A DNA stretch of 44,689 nt from Priapulus caudatus (lineage: Eukaryota; Priapulida; Priapulimorpha; Priapulimorphida; Priapulidae): positions 128,097-172,785 of the forward strand of contig NW_014577217.1 in NCBI RefSeq assembly GCF_000485595.1. Reading direction: 5' to 3'. Shown in pieces: positions 1 through 10,914 of this stretch; the first letter of the stretch is position 1, and each line of letters starts with the position of its first letter. A model generated the notes under the pieces. That model was given only the letters and a program-made list of their open reading frames with translations. It ran no database searches and had not been told where the DNA came from. Position numbers and translations under genes: made by a program.

Positions 1-430
1 CTCCCTGAAAGTGATAATACCAAGGAGACTATATATAATATATAATATATATATATATATATCTATATATATTATTATATAGAGGAGAGAGGATGAGTAG
101 AGAGACAGAGAGAGAGAGAGAGTAGAGAGACGTGTAGAGCAGAGACTGAGAGAGAGAGAGAGAGAGAGAAAGAGACGAGAGAGAGAGAGGGGGGAGGGAG
201 GGAGGGAGGGAGGAGAGGGAGGGAGGATGGAGGGAGGGGAGGGGAGAGGAGAGGGAAAGGGAGAGGAGATAGGGAGAGGGGACGGACGAAGGGGAAAACT
301 GAGAGCGATAGGGGGATCAGGGAGAGGGATAAGGGAGAGGAGATGCAGAGGGAGGGTAGAGGGAGAGGGAGAAAGTGAGTGAGAAGAGAGACGGAGAGAA
401 TAGGAAGATAGAATGCTATATTGTGTCTAA
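1..430. repeat. AT and GA/GGGA low-complexity DNA
   Basis: An AT dinucleotide tract (about 30-80) is followed by long purine runs of GA, GGGA and GGA type to about 400. No exon is visible. Confidence 0.85.
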
Positions 431-1852
431 TATAGTATGACCTCCCTGATATATACTACATACCTAGTCTTTCAAGATCCGTGTGCAGCACGCGCTGTTC
501 ATGGCATTGTACTGAATACCAGCATCAGCTGGATGACACGCAATCCAGCACTAGAGACTCACTAAACTTCCTCTGCTCACTCTCTTCGCCAATGTTGATC
601 TTGTTCCAAGTCTCCTCCCTGAAACAGGTGCATACACACAGCTGCATAGCAGATTGGTGCAATAATAATGTTTATCTTTACCTCGTATTTGACATTTTAC
701 AGAAAAGGCAAAAAGTAATAATTATAAATTAAAAATTTCTATTAACCCTGACTCTTTGTATCATCAGCGAGCCTTGTACTTCCATTATCATTGATATTGT
801 GTAAAATGAATTGTTACAGTATATACTATATATATACTTTGGAAATAATAGTCATTATCATAAAAAAAGGTTATGTGTGGGCTGTGTAATCACTCGCAAT
901 AACTCGCTGACGATGCAGAGAAGAGGCTTCTCGCAAGAAAGCTGTCCTTTTAAGCGACGATGACCAGGGGGGATTGAGCTTAGAGAGCGGCGCTGTCGCT
1001 CCGTGCACAAGCGTTCCTCGTCGGCCGCTGAGGTCGATCTGCCTCCAGGAAAGCCGACCAAGGTCTCCGTTTCAGGCAGCTTTGCCTGCAATTGCAACAA
1101 GGTGAGGTAGATCACTGCTTGTACGTCAAATCGCTCTCATTATTACTATGAATGCATATGCAGTGCATTCAGGGTAAGTTTGGTGGCGCTACAGATCTGA
1201 TGATGAAAGTCTTCATCAGGAAGTAGGAATATTACAGAGTACGCTGCTATATATACGACCAATGTAAGCAAATTGATTTTTCAGCAACACGGTGGCTATG
1301 CAGCTGATTGATGGAGAATTAGAACAAACTAGCTGGTTTCAAAGTTGCGAGGGCTTAAAACAGTTTTTAGTTGTTCATTGGATGTCTATCGGATGCCACC
1401 TCATCGATAAATCGTCGGATGGATTTCGGCGTCCGATATTCAGGAAGGCATGAAGGATGTATGTTGTGTGTTGACAGAGATAAAATTGCTGTATGTGTTC
1501 ACTGTCCTTGCACCTGGTAAAGCTTGTTAATGTATACTACGTGTGAGCATGTCTGTGATGTCACGTTAAATTGAAACGTGTCTCATCATTCGCAGAATTG
1601 CTGCTTTTAGAATGCTTGTTCAGCAAATTAAAATGTGCTAAAAAAGCTGTACAGATTTTTTGGAGAACATTTTATGAATTTTTTAAATTACATATATTAT
1701 TTTATTTATATAATACACTTCATTGTAAGGTTCATCTTATTTTAACGTAGCGCAGTTATTGCAATCTACTGCATTAGACTTCATGGTCTACCCTACTGCT
1801 TTACGTAATTGTACAATCATTGAAATTGTGCCTCTCTCGTTGTGACTTACAG
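431..1852. other. Intronic/upstream DNA with no recognisable exon
   Basis: The kinase N-lobe, glycine loop and HRD motif that must precede the first visible NEK11 exon were searched for on the + strand and not found, so those exons probably lie left of the window and this is mostly intron. A GC-richer patch at about 940-1115 has a short open frame but no similarity I recognise. The intron ends in a good 3' splice site at 1851-1852. Confidence 0.5.
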
Positions 1853-4052
1853 GAACATATTTCTCAAAAACAACATGATCAAGATTGGAGATTTTGGCAT
1901 CTCTCGCATAATGATGGGAACTAGTGACCTGGCAAGCACCTTTATTGGCACACCCTACTACATGAGCCCCGAGGTCATCAGGCATGCAGGCTACAACTCC
2001 AAATCCGATATCTGGTTAGTAACATTTGAACAAAGTGGACGGTACACATAAACATATGAATTTCTAAAAAATATATAGTAGCTTTTGACCCCTGTCAGCT
2101 TCATACTTAAAGCAGCTTTATACTTACCTCCTGAGTCCTGACTGCTGTTTTTTTCATAATGCAAAAAAATTCATTATGTAGAAAGTAATGATAGGTGAAT
2201 GATCATCGGGATGTGAATTAAATACGAGCAAATCAGTATTGGAGAAGAGCCTAATAATAAAGTCTTATGATCTATCTATAGGACTTTATATTTAGATAAA
2301 TAGCTAGCGAGTTAGTTAGAGATATTATAGAGTTTAGTTTTATTACCGCGAACAGTTTCTGAAATTCGTATTTCATGCTCGTGCTCACAGGTCAGCAGGG
2401 TGTATTTTATACGAGATGTGCGCACTGCGGCACGCGTTCGACGGCACCGGCCTCATGGGTGTCATGTTCGCCATCGTAGAGGGCGCTATGCCCAAGCTTC
2501 CTGACAAATACTCGAGCAGTTTAGCGGACGTACTTGAGACGATGCTGAGAAAGGATCCAGCAAAACGTGTGTCTGCGAGTGAAGTGCTGCGAATACCCTA
2601 CATTGCAAAACACATGCAGGTGGGTGTGGTCAGTAGTGGAAACACGTAGTGGTACAGGTGACATATGCGACATGAGTGTACTTGATTGTTATGATGAATT
2701 TGAGTTAGTAAATATATCTGTATTTAAAGTGCAAGTAGGAAACACATGCACGGTTGATCAGTAGTGGAAATGCATAGTAGTACAGGTGACATGAGTGTAC
2801 TTGATTGTTACGTTAAACTTGAGTTAGTGAATATATTATTATTTTTACTTGAGTGTACGTAGGAAACATATGCAGGTGGGTTTAATCAGTAGTGGAAACA
2901 CGCAGCACAGGTACATGTGTGATATAAGTGTACTTGATTGTCATGATGAATTTGAGTTGGTAAATATATCAGTATTTCTACTTGAGTGTACGTAGGAAAC
3001 ACGTGCAGGTGGGTTCGATCAGTAGTGGAAACATGCTGCAGTACAGATAAATATGTGATATAAGTGTACTTGATTGTCATGTTAAATTTGAGTTAGTGAA
3101 TATATCAGTATTTCTACTTGAGTGTGAAGAGTAAACACATGCAAGTGGGTGTGGTCAGTAGGGGAAAGACACAGTCCAGGTACATGTGTGACATAAGTGT
3201 ACTTGATTGTCATGTTAAATTTGAGTTGGTGAATATATTGGTATTTATACTTAAGTGTAAGTATAGGAACCACATGCAGGTGTTCACATTGCACATGCAA
3301 CTAGAAATAATATTCGTAATATTTTGTAGTAATAAGTTTGTAAATAGTATTATACAATATTTTGTAATAATTCAGTCTATTGTATACCATTCACAATGTT
3401 TAATCATCGATTCCGTGGCATGTAAATGTTAATTTCATTTCCATGGTGTTACCAGCTACGCGGTTATATGATCCAGGCATCTGCCACTTTTGTGATTTAC
3501 ATGCGAAATCTTGGCTGCATTACAGAGTCTCAAGCAGAAGATGGATCAGACGAGAGCGCGCGGAGAGGGGGCGGCGAGGAGGCCCGGCGGGGAGGGGGCG
3601 GCGAAGATGCCCGGCAGGGAGGGGGCAGAGAGGAGGCCCGGCAGGGAGGGAGCAGAGAGGAGGCCCGGCGGGGAGGGGGTGGTAAAGAGGCCTGGTGGGG
3701 AAGGGGCGCTGAGGAGGCCCAGTGGGGAGGGGGCGCCTGGGAGGCCTGGCGGGGATGGGGCACCAGGGAGGCTCGGCGGGGAGGGGGAGCCTGGGAGGCC
3801 CCGCGGGGATGGGGCGGCGAGGAGGTTCGGCTGGGAGGGACGGGGTGGGGGAGCGGTGGCTGCGCTCACGCCCATGCAGCGGCTGCAGCGTAAGAAGCAG
3901 CGTGAGGCGGACGAGGCGGCGAGGCAGCTAAGTGAAGCAGCCGCACACAACTACTCTCAGAATAAGGAGCGAGTGCAGAGACTGCGCACGGCGCAGTTAA
4001 GCGAGGTACGGTGTTAGTTGAGTGAGGTAGCTACGTAGTGTGGGCTTGCATG

Positions 4053-4098
<46 letters not shown>

Positions 4099-7000
4099 AT
4101 GTGTGCATGGTGCGCGTACACATGCGCAGTGTGCATGCATGTGCGCTGTGTGAGTGTGCATTGTGCGCAGTGTGTGTGTGTGCATGTCAGCAGGGTGTGC
4201 ATGCATGCGTGCAGTGTGTGCGTACGTGTGTGCGGTGTGTACGGTGTGTACTTGCATGTGTGCAGTGTGCATGCATGTGCACTGTGTGAGCGTGCATTGT
4301 GCGCTGTGTGTGTGTGTGTGTGTGCATGCGTGCAGTGTGTGCGTACGTGTGTGCAGGGTGTGTGTGTGTGTGCGTGTGTGCGGTGTGTACGGTGTGTACT
4401 TGCATGTGTGCAGTGTGTGTGTGCATGTGCGCAGTGTGTGCGTGCATGTGCGCAGTGTGTGCATGTATACATGTGCGTGTGTATGATTCGGAGTACGTTT
4501 TCATGTGTGTGTATATGCAGATGTGGTTATATATACGTGGCTGTGTTCATGCATGAAGTATACTGTATTTGCATGTCGTTATGTGTACATGCATTATGCT
4601 TGTTAGTGAAACCTTGCATGCATACATGTTCTTGTGCCAGGTGTACGTATGTACATGCTCTGGGTAGGAACTGGTGGCGTTGGGAGTGTAGTGCATGTGT
4701 GGGTGAATGCATGGTGTTTGTGTGTGTGTTTGGGTTTGTGTGCAATATAACACTCACGTTTATGTGAGTATTCAACAATCCTTTTCCCAGGTTCACCCAT
4801 TATATGGACTTTCGATACTTCAATAATTTTACGCAGAATATATCTTCATTACTCCTAATACAATGAGTGCGTGTGCAGGATGTAGTGTGTATTGAACATT
4901 ACCAGCATTACCATGCATGATTGAGCGCATGATTGATTGATTGGCTGTGCGTGTGTATATATAGGTGGTCGCACTAGAATATGCATTAACAGCTAGGGAG
5001 GAGTGTTTAAAGTGCAAGCTGCGACCTATGCCTATAGCAGTATTAGCATTGTCATATTAGTTCTGGCATGAATACATAAATTTTGATTAAAAATGATAAA
5101 CAGATAGATCCCTTGATGGGCCTTATGCACGTGTTGATGTCTTGCATAGTATCTGTCAATATTCGGATAGTTCTTAGTAAGTGTAGCATTGGTATTTTTG
5201 TCTATAATCGGTATGTAGTGTATGTTATGTGCATATAGTCAGGGTCGTGGCTAGCGAGGAAGGGGGGAGAAGTTGCCCCCAAAGAAATGTAGATACATTA
5301 CATGGTCAATGGCTGTTGCCTTCCCAGAACACACAACACACGTGGCTTTACCCGCTCCCTCAGAAAATTTGGTTAGCAACGCTCCAGATAGTGCACTGTA
5401 TTGTAATGATGTGCAATGTGTGAGGAGGTGTAATGTAGTGTGTAATATGTGTGTATGTTGTTCTTGCTGCTCACAGCGACCACCGTGGGTGGAGGAGCAC
5501 CCTGAAGTGTTCAACAGCACAGCATTCCAGCCGCAGCTGCCACCCAGCCAGCAAACGCGACGAGGTAAGCCACTGAAGATGCGTCATACAATGCAACGAA
5601 ATGAGCAGAACTGTCATAAGCTACCAGTCCAGTAGTTTGACATAGCAACATTATTACAGCCCGACAGTCTGGTAGCTGATCATAGCTACATTATTAAAAG
5701 TTATTTCTGCATTATGTTGTATAGTAGAGTTCATACAGTACTCAAGTAGCTTGCACCGGAGAGTCTATACAAAACAGACCAATAGCTTGCAGTAACATAA
5801 TGATAATTTATTTAAAAGAAGGGCATTTAGTATATATGTAGTAAAGAGAAGACCATGCTTATGTTATATGGGAAAGACTTACAATTCCATCAATGAATAG
5901 GTTGGTGGTGGCTTTTTAGATTCATTTACGTCTGCTGCTGTGATTGAACTGTGTATTGGCTAGAAAAACATGTTATGTGTAGATGTAGCTCCCTTTACTG
6001 CAAACATGGGTTGTCACAGACATGGTTTGAGATTCCTCTCTGTGCTGTCGTGGTTGTACTGTGCAATGGAAAAATGAGCTTTCATAAGTTTCTGATTCTT
6101 GCATTTTTCATAAATGTTGTTGTTAGTGGTTTTTCTGGTTGCAATTTTGTGCCCTTTCACACGTATAACTGCATAACAGATTTATGACCTCAAATGAAGA
6201 CTAATATGCATGTGCATACCTTTTCATGTGCAGTTTTTGTTTTTCAACATATTTTTTTGTATTTAATATAATTTTAAATTTTGATAATTTAAAAACAGGT
6301 GACTCCAGAGCCCCACCAGGAAGAGACTCTGATGATAGTGATGGTATGTACTCATGCATTGTGAAAGGTGCTATACAAATAGTCGAATGTCTTGGTACTG
6401 CAGAATTTATTTTTGCATCTGTTATTGGTTATGTCTCGTTGGTGCTAAAAATGGAAGTGTTTACAAACATTCGAGCTTTTTTCAGAAAGAAGATAGCCTT
6501 TAAGAGATATTTAGTAGTGGAATTAGCTAGATAGAGAGAGAGTCAGAGAGGGGGGAGAGGGAGGGCAGGAGAGAAAGAGAGAGAGGAAAGAGTAGATAGA
6601 CAGAGGGAGAGAATGCGTATAGAAGCAAAAGTGCAGAAACACCATGACAGTAAGCGAAAGAGGAAAGAGAAAGATAGAAAAATAGAGAAAGAACATGAGG
6701 ATATGTGTGAGAGAAAGAGAGAGTATGGGATCAGAAAAACACACAAAACAGACAAACGGAATAAGAAAGTGAGTGCAAGATTCATCATTGAACGTAGTAA
6801 GCAGTAGACTGTCTTCCATGCAATATCGCAGGCATCCCGGAGGATCCACAGCTAGCCGATACATACTACTCACAATACGATGACTTTGAGTCAAGTGAGG
6901 AGGATGACTCAGATGACGAGGAGGAGGAAATTGCCGAGGAGCCAGAGGTCAAGAAAGATGACGATCGCCGTGGCAACAGGCCCGGCGGGCATCACCGTGA

Positions 7001-7913
7001 CGACTATGGCAGGCTGATTCATCACATGGAGAATGCACTAAACCTGGACGCGTCAAGTAAGATGCAGTCGTTAAGGCAATTGTGTGAAATAAGAGAATCG
7101 TTATTAATAATAACAACAACAGCAGCGACAACAATAATAACAACAACGATGACACAAATAATAATAGTAATAGTGATAATTAGTATCGATAAGGTGAAAC
7201 AGGTCATTGTTGTTATTATTAATTTTTAATTATATTTAGCATGCGTTGCACCTTGTGTGTGTGCCAATGAAGTTTGTGGTTTGCAGGCGGTACCTTCGGA
7301 GATGATGTGACAGTGTCGCAGGATACTAGGATACGAAACTTGAAGAGGTGAGGAAATGATCTCGCACTCTGAATGTGAGCATTGCCGTACGTTTACCCTA
7401 GACTTCAACACATGGTCAAGTCATGGTGCCCCACTCTCTCGAGGCCATTTGTTCTGTTCCTCGTCAAGAACATTGCGGCCATTACCCACGGAGTCACTCT
7501 ACTATACTTATATATATATATGTAAATATGATATATATATATATATAATATAGATAGATAGATAGATAATGTGTATATATATATATATATATTATATATG
7601 TTTTGTAGGTAGTGTGAAATAATGCTGGGTGCATTCAGGAATATGTGTGGTGTTTTCAGGCAGTATGAGGTGATTCTACGTGCATTCAGGAAGGTATACA
7701 TTACTTTTCAGGCAGTGTGATGTGGTACTGGGTGCAGAGGCATTCAAGAAGGTGTACAGCTACCTGCGCAGCGCTCGCTTCCAGTCGTCCGTCTCCGTGA
7801 CGGACGAGCAGGTCATCAGGCAGCTGAAGCGCTACTGCAAGAACCCGGCCGACTGCTTCCTCGTCGAACAGCTGCTGTTCCTCGAGGAGCAGGCGCGCAT
7901 AGATAAACTCTGA
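1853..7913 (+). CDS. NEK11: NEK11-like serine/threonine kinase, 3' part, eight exons
   Basis: Exons 1853-2014, 2391-2619, 3526-4005, 5477-5564, 6299-6343, 6832-7056, 7287-7347 and 7712-7913 join in phase to 496 codons ending in TGA. The first two encode the kinase C-lobe: DFG in IGDFGISR, activation-segment end GTPYYMSPE, SDIWSAGCILYEM, and a C-lobe ending at IPYIAKHMQ. Exon 3 carries a 27-bp coding repeat followed by a basic coiled coil (TPMQRLQRKKQREADEAARQ) matching the segment after the kinase in NEK11. Exon 6 has an IPEDPxLAxxYY motif and an acidic run; the last exon has a VYSYLRSAR...DCFLVEQLLFLEEQ tail, also NEK11-specific. NEK11 is a NIMA-family kinase linked to the DNA-damage G2/M checkpoint (family knowledge). 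The N-lobe, including the ATP-binding lysine, is outside the window. The gene is convergent with CNOT10. Three of its exon edges are involved in tandem repeats. Confidence 0.9.
2609..3290 (+). repeat. About 130-bp tandem repeat copying the NEK11 5' splice site
   Basis: Roughly five units begin near 2609, 2732, 2862, 2996 and 3131, with a partial sixth at about 3268. Each starts with a version of AAACACATGCAGGTGGGT, the last bases of the exon ending at 2619 plus its GT donor, followed by TCAGTAGTGGAAA, GTGTACTTGATTGT and GAATATAT blocks. Unit 2 has lost the GT; units 3 and 4 keep CAGGTGGGT. Reading past the true donor reaches TAG at 2647. Confidence 0.9.
3562..3831 (+). repeat. 27-bp coding minisatellite in NEK11 exon 3
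   Basis: Ten in-frame nine-residue units of the form GEGAxRRPG (GEGAARRPG, GEGAAKMPG, REGAERRPG, and so on) lie between the kinase domain and the coiled coil. The tract is GC-rich, basic, and rich in Gly, Arg and Pro, so probably disordered. The human protein as I recall it has no such insertion. Antisense open frames here are by-products of the repeat. Confidence 0.9.
4056..4480 (+). repeat. GT/GTGC microsatellite
   Basis: It starts about 50 bases after the donor of NEK11 exon 3. Pure GT runs alternate with GCATGTGCGCAGTGTG-type higher-order units. Confidence 0.9.
5239..5400 (+). repeat. Dispersed repeat, copy 1
   Basis: It shares order and sequence with 24064-24225: TCAGGG..GTGGCTAGC, a G run, AGTTGCCC, GTAGATA, CATGGTCAA, CCTTCCCAGA..ACA, ATGGCTT/GTGGCTT, and AATTTGGTTAGC. 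Both copies lie in + orientation. The start resembles a G-rich motif common in invertebrate repeats. Class not determined. Confidence 0.7.
6530..6740 (+). repeat. GA-rich low-complexity tract in a NEK11 intron
   Basis: Imperfect GAGA and GAAAG runs sit between the exons ending at 6343 and starting at 6832. Apparent open frames here are low-complexity artefacts. Confidence 0.8.
7504..7605 (+). repeat. TA/GATA microsatellite
   Basis: TA runs flank a short GATA run at about 7552-7568, within the last NEK11 intron. Confidence 0.85.
7609..7711 (+). repeat. Two decayed copies of the last NEK11 exon start
   Basis: Units 7609-7659 and 7660-7711 resemble the beginning of the true exon at 7712 (GCAGTGTGATGTGGTACTGG). 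Both end in a pyrimidine-rich stretch plus CAG, so three acceptor-like sites lie in a row. Using the acceptor at 7659 would shift the frame and meet TGA soon after the true exon start; the unit at 7609 begins with TAG in frame. Confidence 0.8.
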
Positions 7914-8455
7914 CTGCCAGGGTACGGGGGTTAAGAAGCTCTGACTGCTAGGGTACGGGTGCAGGCGTGCATAGATAAGCTCTGACTGCTAGGGTACGGG
8001 TGCAGGCGCGCATAGATAAGCTCTGACTGCCAGGGTACGGGGGCAAGAAGCTCTGACTGCTAGGGTACGGGGGCAAGAAGCTCTGTCTGCTAGGGCACGA
8101 GTGCAAGCTCGCGTAGATAAGCTCTGACTGCCAGGGTACGGGGGTAAGAAGCTCTGACTGGTAGCGTACGGGTGCAGGCATGCACAGAGAAGCTTACTGC
8201 TGCGGTATTGGTGCAAGAATGCACGCAGATCTGACTGCCAGGGTACGGCTGAACGAAGCTCTGACTGCTAGGGTATGGGGCCAGGCACGTGTAGATAAGC
8301 TCTGACTGCTAGGAAACAGCTGCAGGCACGCACGGAGAAGCTCTGACTACTAGGGTACAAGTGCAGGCATGCGTAGATGAGCTCTGACTGCTACGATATG
8401 TGTGTAAGAATGCACACAGCTCTGACTGCCAGCTTATGGGTGCAGGCACATGCAT
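7890..8455 (+). repeat. Minisatellite seeded on the NEK11 stop codon
   Basis: About 15 imperfect units of 30 or about 41 bp share CTCTGACTGCTAGGGTACGG. The long unit also includes GCAGGCGCGCATAGATAA. Those words are the last coding bases (QARIDKL), the stop TGA and the bases just after it, so the first unit is the coding terminus itself. The array would form the start of the 3' UTR. Confidence 0.9.
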
Positions 8456-10914
8456 AGCGAGTGAATCATTGGTAATTGTATAGTCTCATGAGCTCAGTAA
8501 TGGTTCAACATTCTAATTTATCTTTCTCAATTCTACAACATGACTGATTATAGCTGGTTAGTTAGGTGTTCGTTGGTAACCAGTAATCAAAATGCACCAC
8601 CTGCGAAAAATGCGTGCGTGATCCTAGTCGTACCGACGTTGATATCGGTCATTGTGGCGTGCTATGAAATGTAGCCATGACATATCTGTATAACCAATAT
8701 ATAAGGCAGCTGTACACAAGCGATGTGCATGGATAGAATCTAGGAATTCTAGGTTTCCCTGCCAATGTATATTATCCCTAAAGCACGTTTTTAGACCTTT
8801 GAAAGTATTACTTGTAACAAACGCACTTAAATTAAACCGTGAAGCAGCCATGTATTGTATGTATGCAAGATGGTTCATGTTGCTGATCATTGTATTTTAA
8901 AGAAGAATTTACACGTTTTAATAGTAACTGTGATAATATTTTTTTGTTAAAGAAGTACTTATGAGTCCTGATATCAGTGTGATTACATAGGATTACATAG
9001 GATTACATAGGTCCTTTGTAGTACGCTTTTATTTTATAGGATGTATACACAGCTATCTGTCCTCGAATAATATTCACCATTATCAGCTAATTATGGAAAT
9101 TTTATCTATACACTTTACATACATTCCAGACTATATGGTTAGAGCTTCATTTGTTATAGCTTTGTGTGAAGTCTGTCGCTGTTTATGTAGTCATTATTTA
9201 TTGAAAGTGTGCAATACGTATGTTTTAGTGTGTTCTGTGAAAGGCATGCGGTTATGCTGTTTAGCAACTGTGCTTGAATGCGTCTCTATTGCCTGCTCAT
9301 TTTTCTTGATATAGGTATGTGTATAGTGTGTATTGTAATATATATATAATCACTAGAAATGATAAACCTGTGTAAATATAATCATGTAAGCACCCCCATA
9401 TACCCTGATGAATCCTCATTCGCCACTATTCTTGGCCTTTCTGGTTTTGCCATTATCTTAACTTCAGTATTACTTTATGTCACTACAGCTAAACCTGTGT
9501 CTGCAGCCATTGATAAAACGGCTACTTGTCTATAGCAGCCATATAAAGTTTACCAAAAATACTCTGTTATATTATAGTGCCTGTACAGGGCGGCCAGAGC
9601 AATACTGCAACAAGAGACCACTGATTTTGTATGCCTCAAGTGGATTCCAACTACACAATAGCAATGTTTTGATAGACCTCGAGGTTTTTTTCCTCAATGC
9701 AATTACTAAATCAGCAGAATATCATACTTGCTGATGAAGTAAAATTCACGCGAGAAAGCATTTACTGATCACTTATCAGTTCTATAAGCTACTATATGTT
9801 CGGAGCTATATCTATGATCAATTTAATTGCGGTGGGTTCAATGCGCTTATTGCCTATACATATCGTCAGATATCGTATACCTTGCATGTTAAAATTCAAA
9901 ATTACCACCTATCTGTAAAGAAAGGTAGACCACCTGTCTATAAAGGTAATTTTTTTGTTTGCCTTTGATTAGATCCCTGTATGTACATGCTCGACTTATT
10001 ATGCAATCTAGTAGCAGATTTTTTTCCCTATGGAGTGAGTCCTCACTGTTTTAGGTGTGGTAAACTATGTGTGATATTGTTAGTCAGTGAGCCAAACAGC
10101 AACACTGACCACACGTTATCTAGTAAATAAATTGTTTGGAATTATGACAGCGCCTCGTGGAGTTTACTTCTTGGAGAATCACGAACACGAACCTTCACCA
10201 ATCACTTGTATCATGTTCGTTATATAGTGTCAATATTCAAATGTGTGCAAAAGTATAAGCTATATTGTGGTACAAGAACAACATTTCAGTGCACTGTTGT
10301 GTCAGAATGTGATTTACAGCAATAATGATATGAATCACAGGTATTTCACAATATATTTTTAATGTGTTTAGAGTTAAATACAATGCTTTCTTTCGAACAA
10401 CTATAAAAAATGCTGTTTACATATTATTAAAAGTAAAGCAGTTTCCACATTTCTGCAAATATTTAATTATTCTTTGCATGACACCTATCATCTTGGATTT
10501 GCCAACATTTAATCACTCTCCCACATTATTCGTTACCTTTAATATTTAATGAAAGCCAGGTGAAATCACCTACCTCAAAATTAATTCCTTCACTATTTAA
10601 TTTCCCAACGTTGCAAAAGGTAACTTAGTAACAATATGAGAAAGAAACGATAAACTCCCAACACAACCGATGCTGTTTCTATTATGGCAAGATGAAGATT
10701 CACATGAGAAAAAAGTAACGATCACGATGACACTGAAGCTGTCAGCAATGTTCGCCACTGTTAAAATTGTCTCCTACCCCCCTACACGCTTCAGGCGCTC
10801 TGTTGGCTATTTCAGCATTCTGAAGTCTTTTCCAGCAGACAGCACACAGCTACATTCACCATAGATTATATTCCCGGCATAAGCGATATGCAGCACGAGT
10901 TGTCTGGTCACTCA
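8456..10914. other. Convergent intergenic DNA, probably containing both 3' UTRs
   Basis: AT-rich sequence without supported coding potential lies between the ends of NEK11 and CNOT10. A 12-bp GATTACATAG-type triplication sits at about 8982-9010. I could not place polyadenylation signals with confidence. Confidence 0.6.

Noticed and set aside
858-1115. 85-codon minus-strand open frame, also open in part on the plus strand
   Set aside because: No similarity to the missing NEK11 N-lobe or any family I know, and no convincing splice structure.
3530-3950. Antisense proline- and alanine-rich open frames opposite NEK11 exon 3
   Set aside because: They mirror the GC-rich 27-bp coding repeat; the plus strand matches NEK11.
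4014-4767. Cys/Val- and His/Thr-rich open frames of up to 237 codons
   Set aside because: Translations of a GT microsatellite, which lacks stops in several frames.
7940-8216. Antisense Ser/Pro/Arg-rich open frames after NEK11
   Set aside because: Translations of the stop-codon minisatellite.
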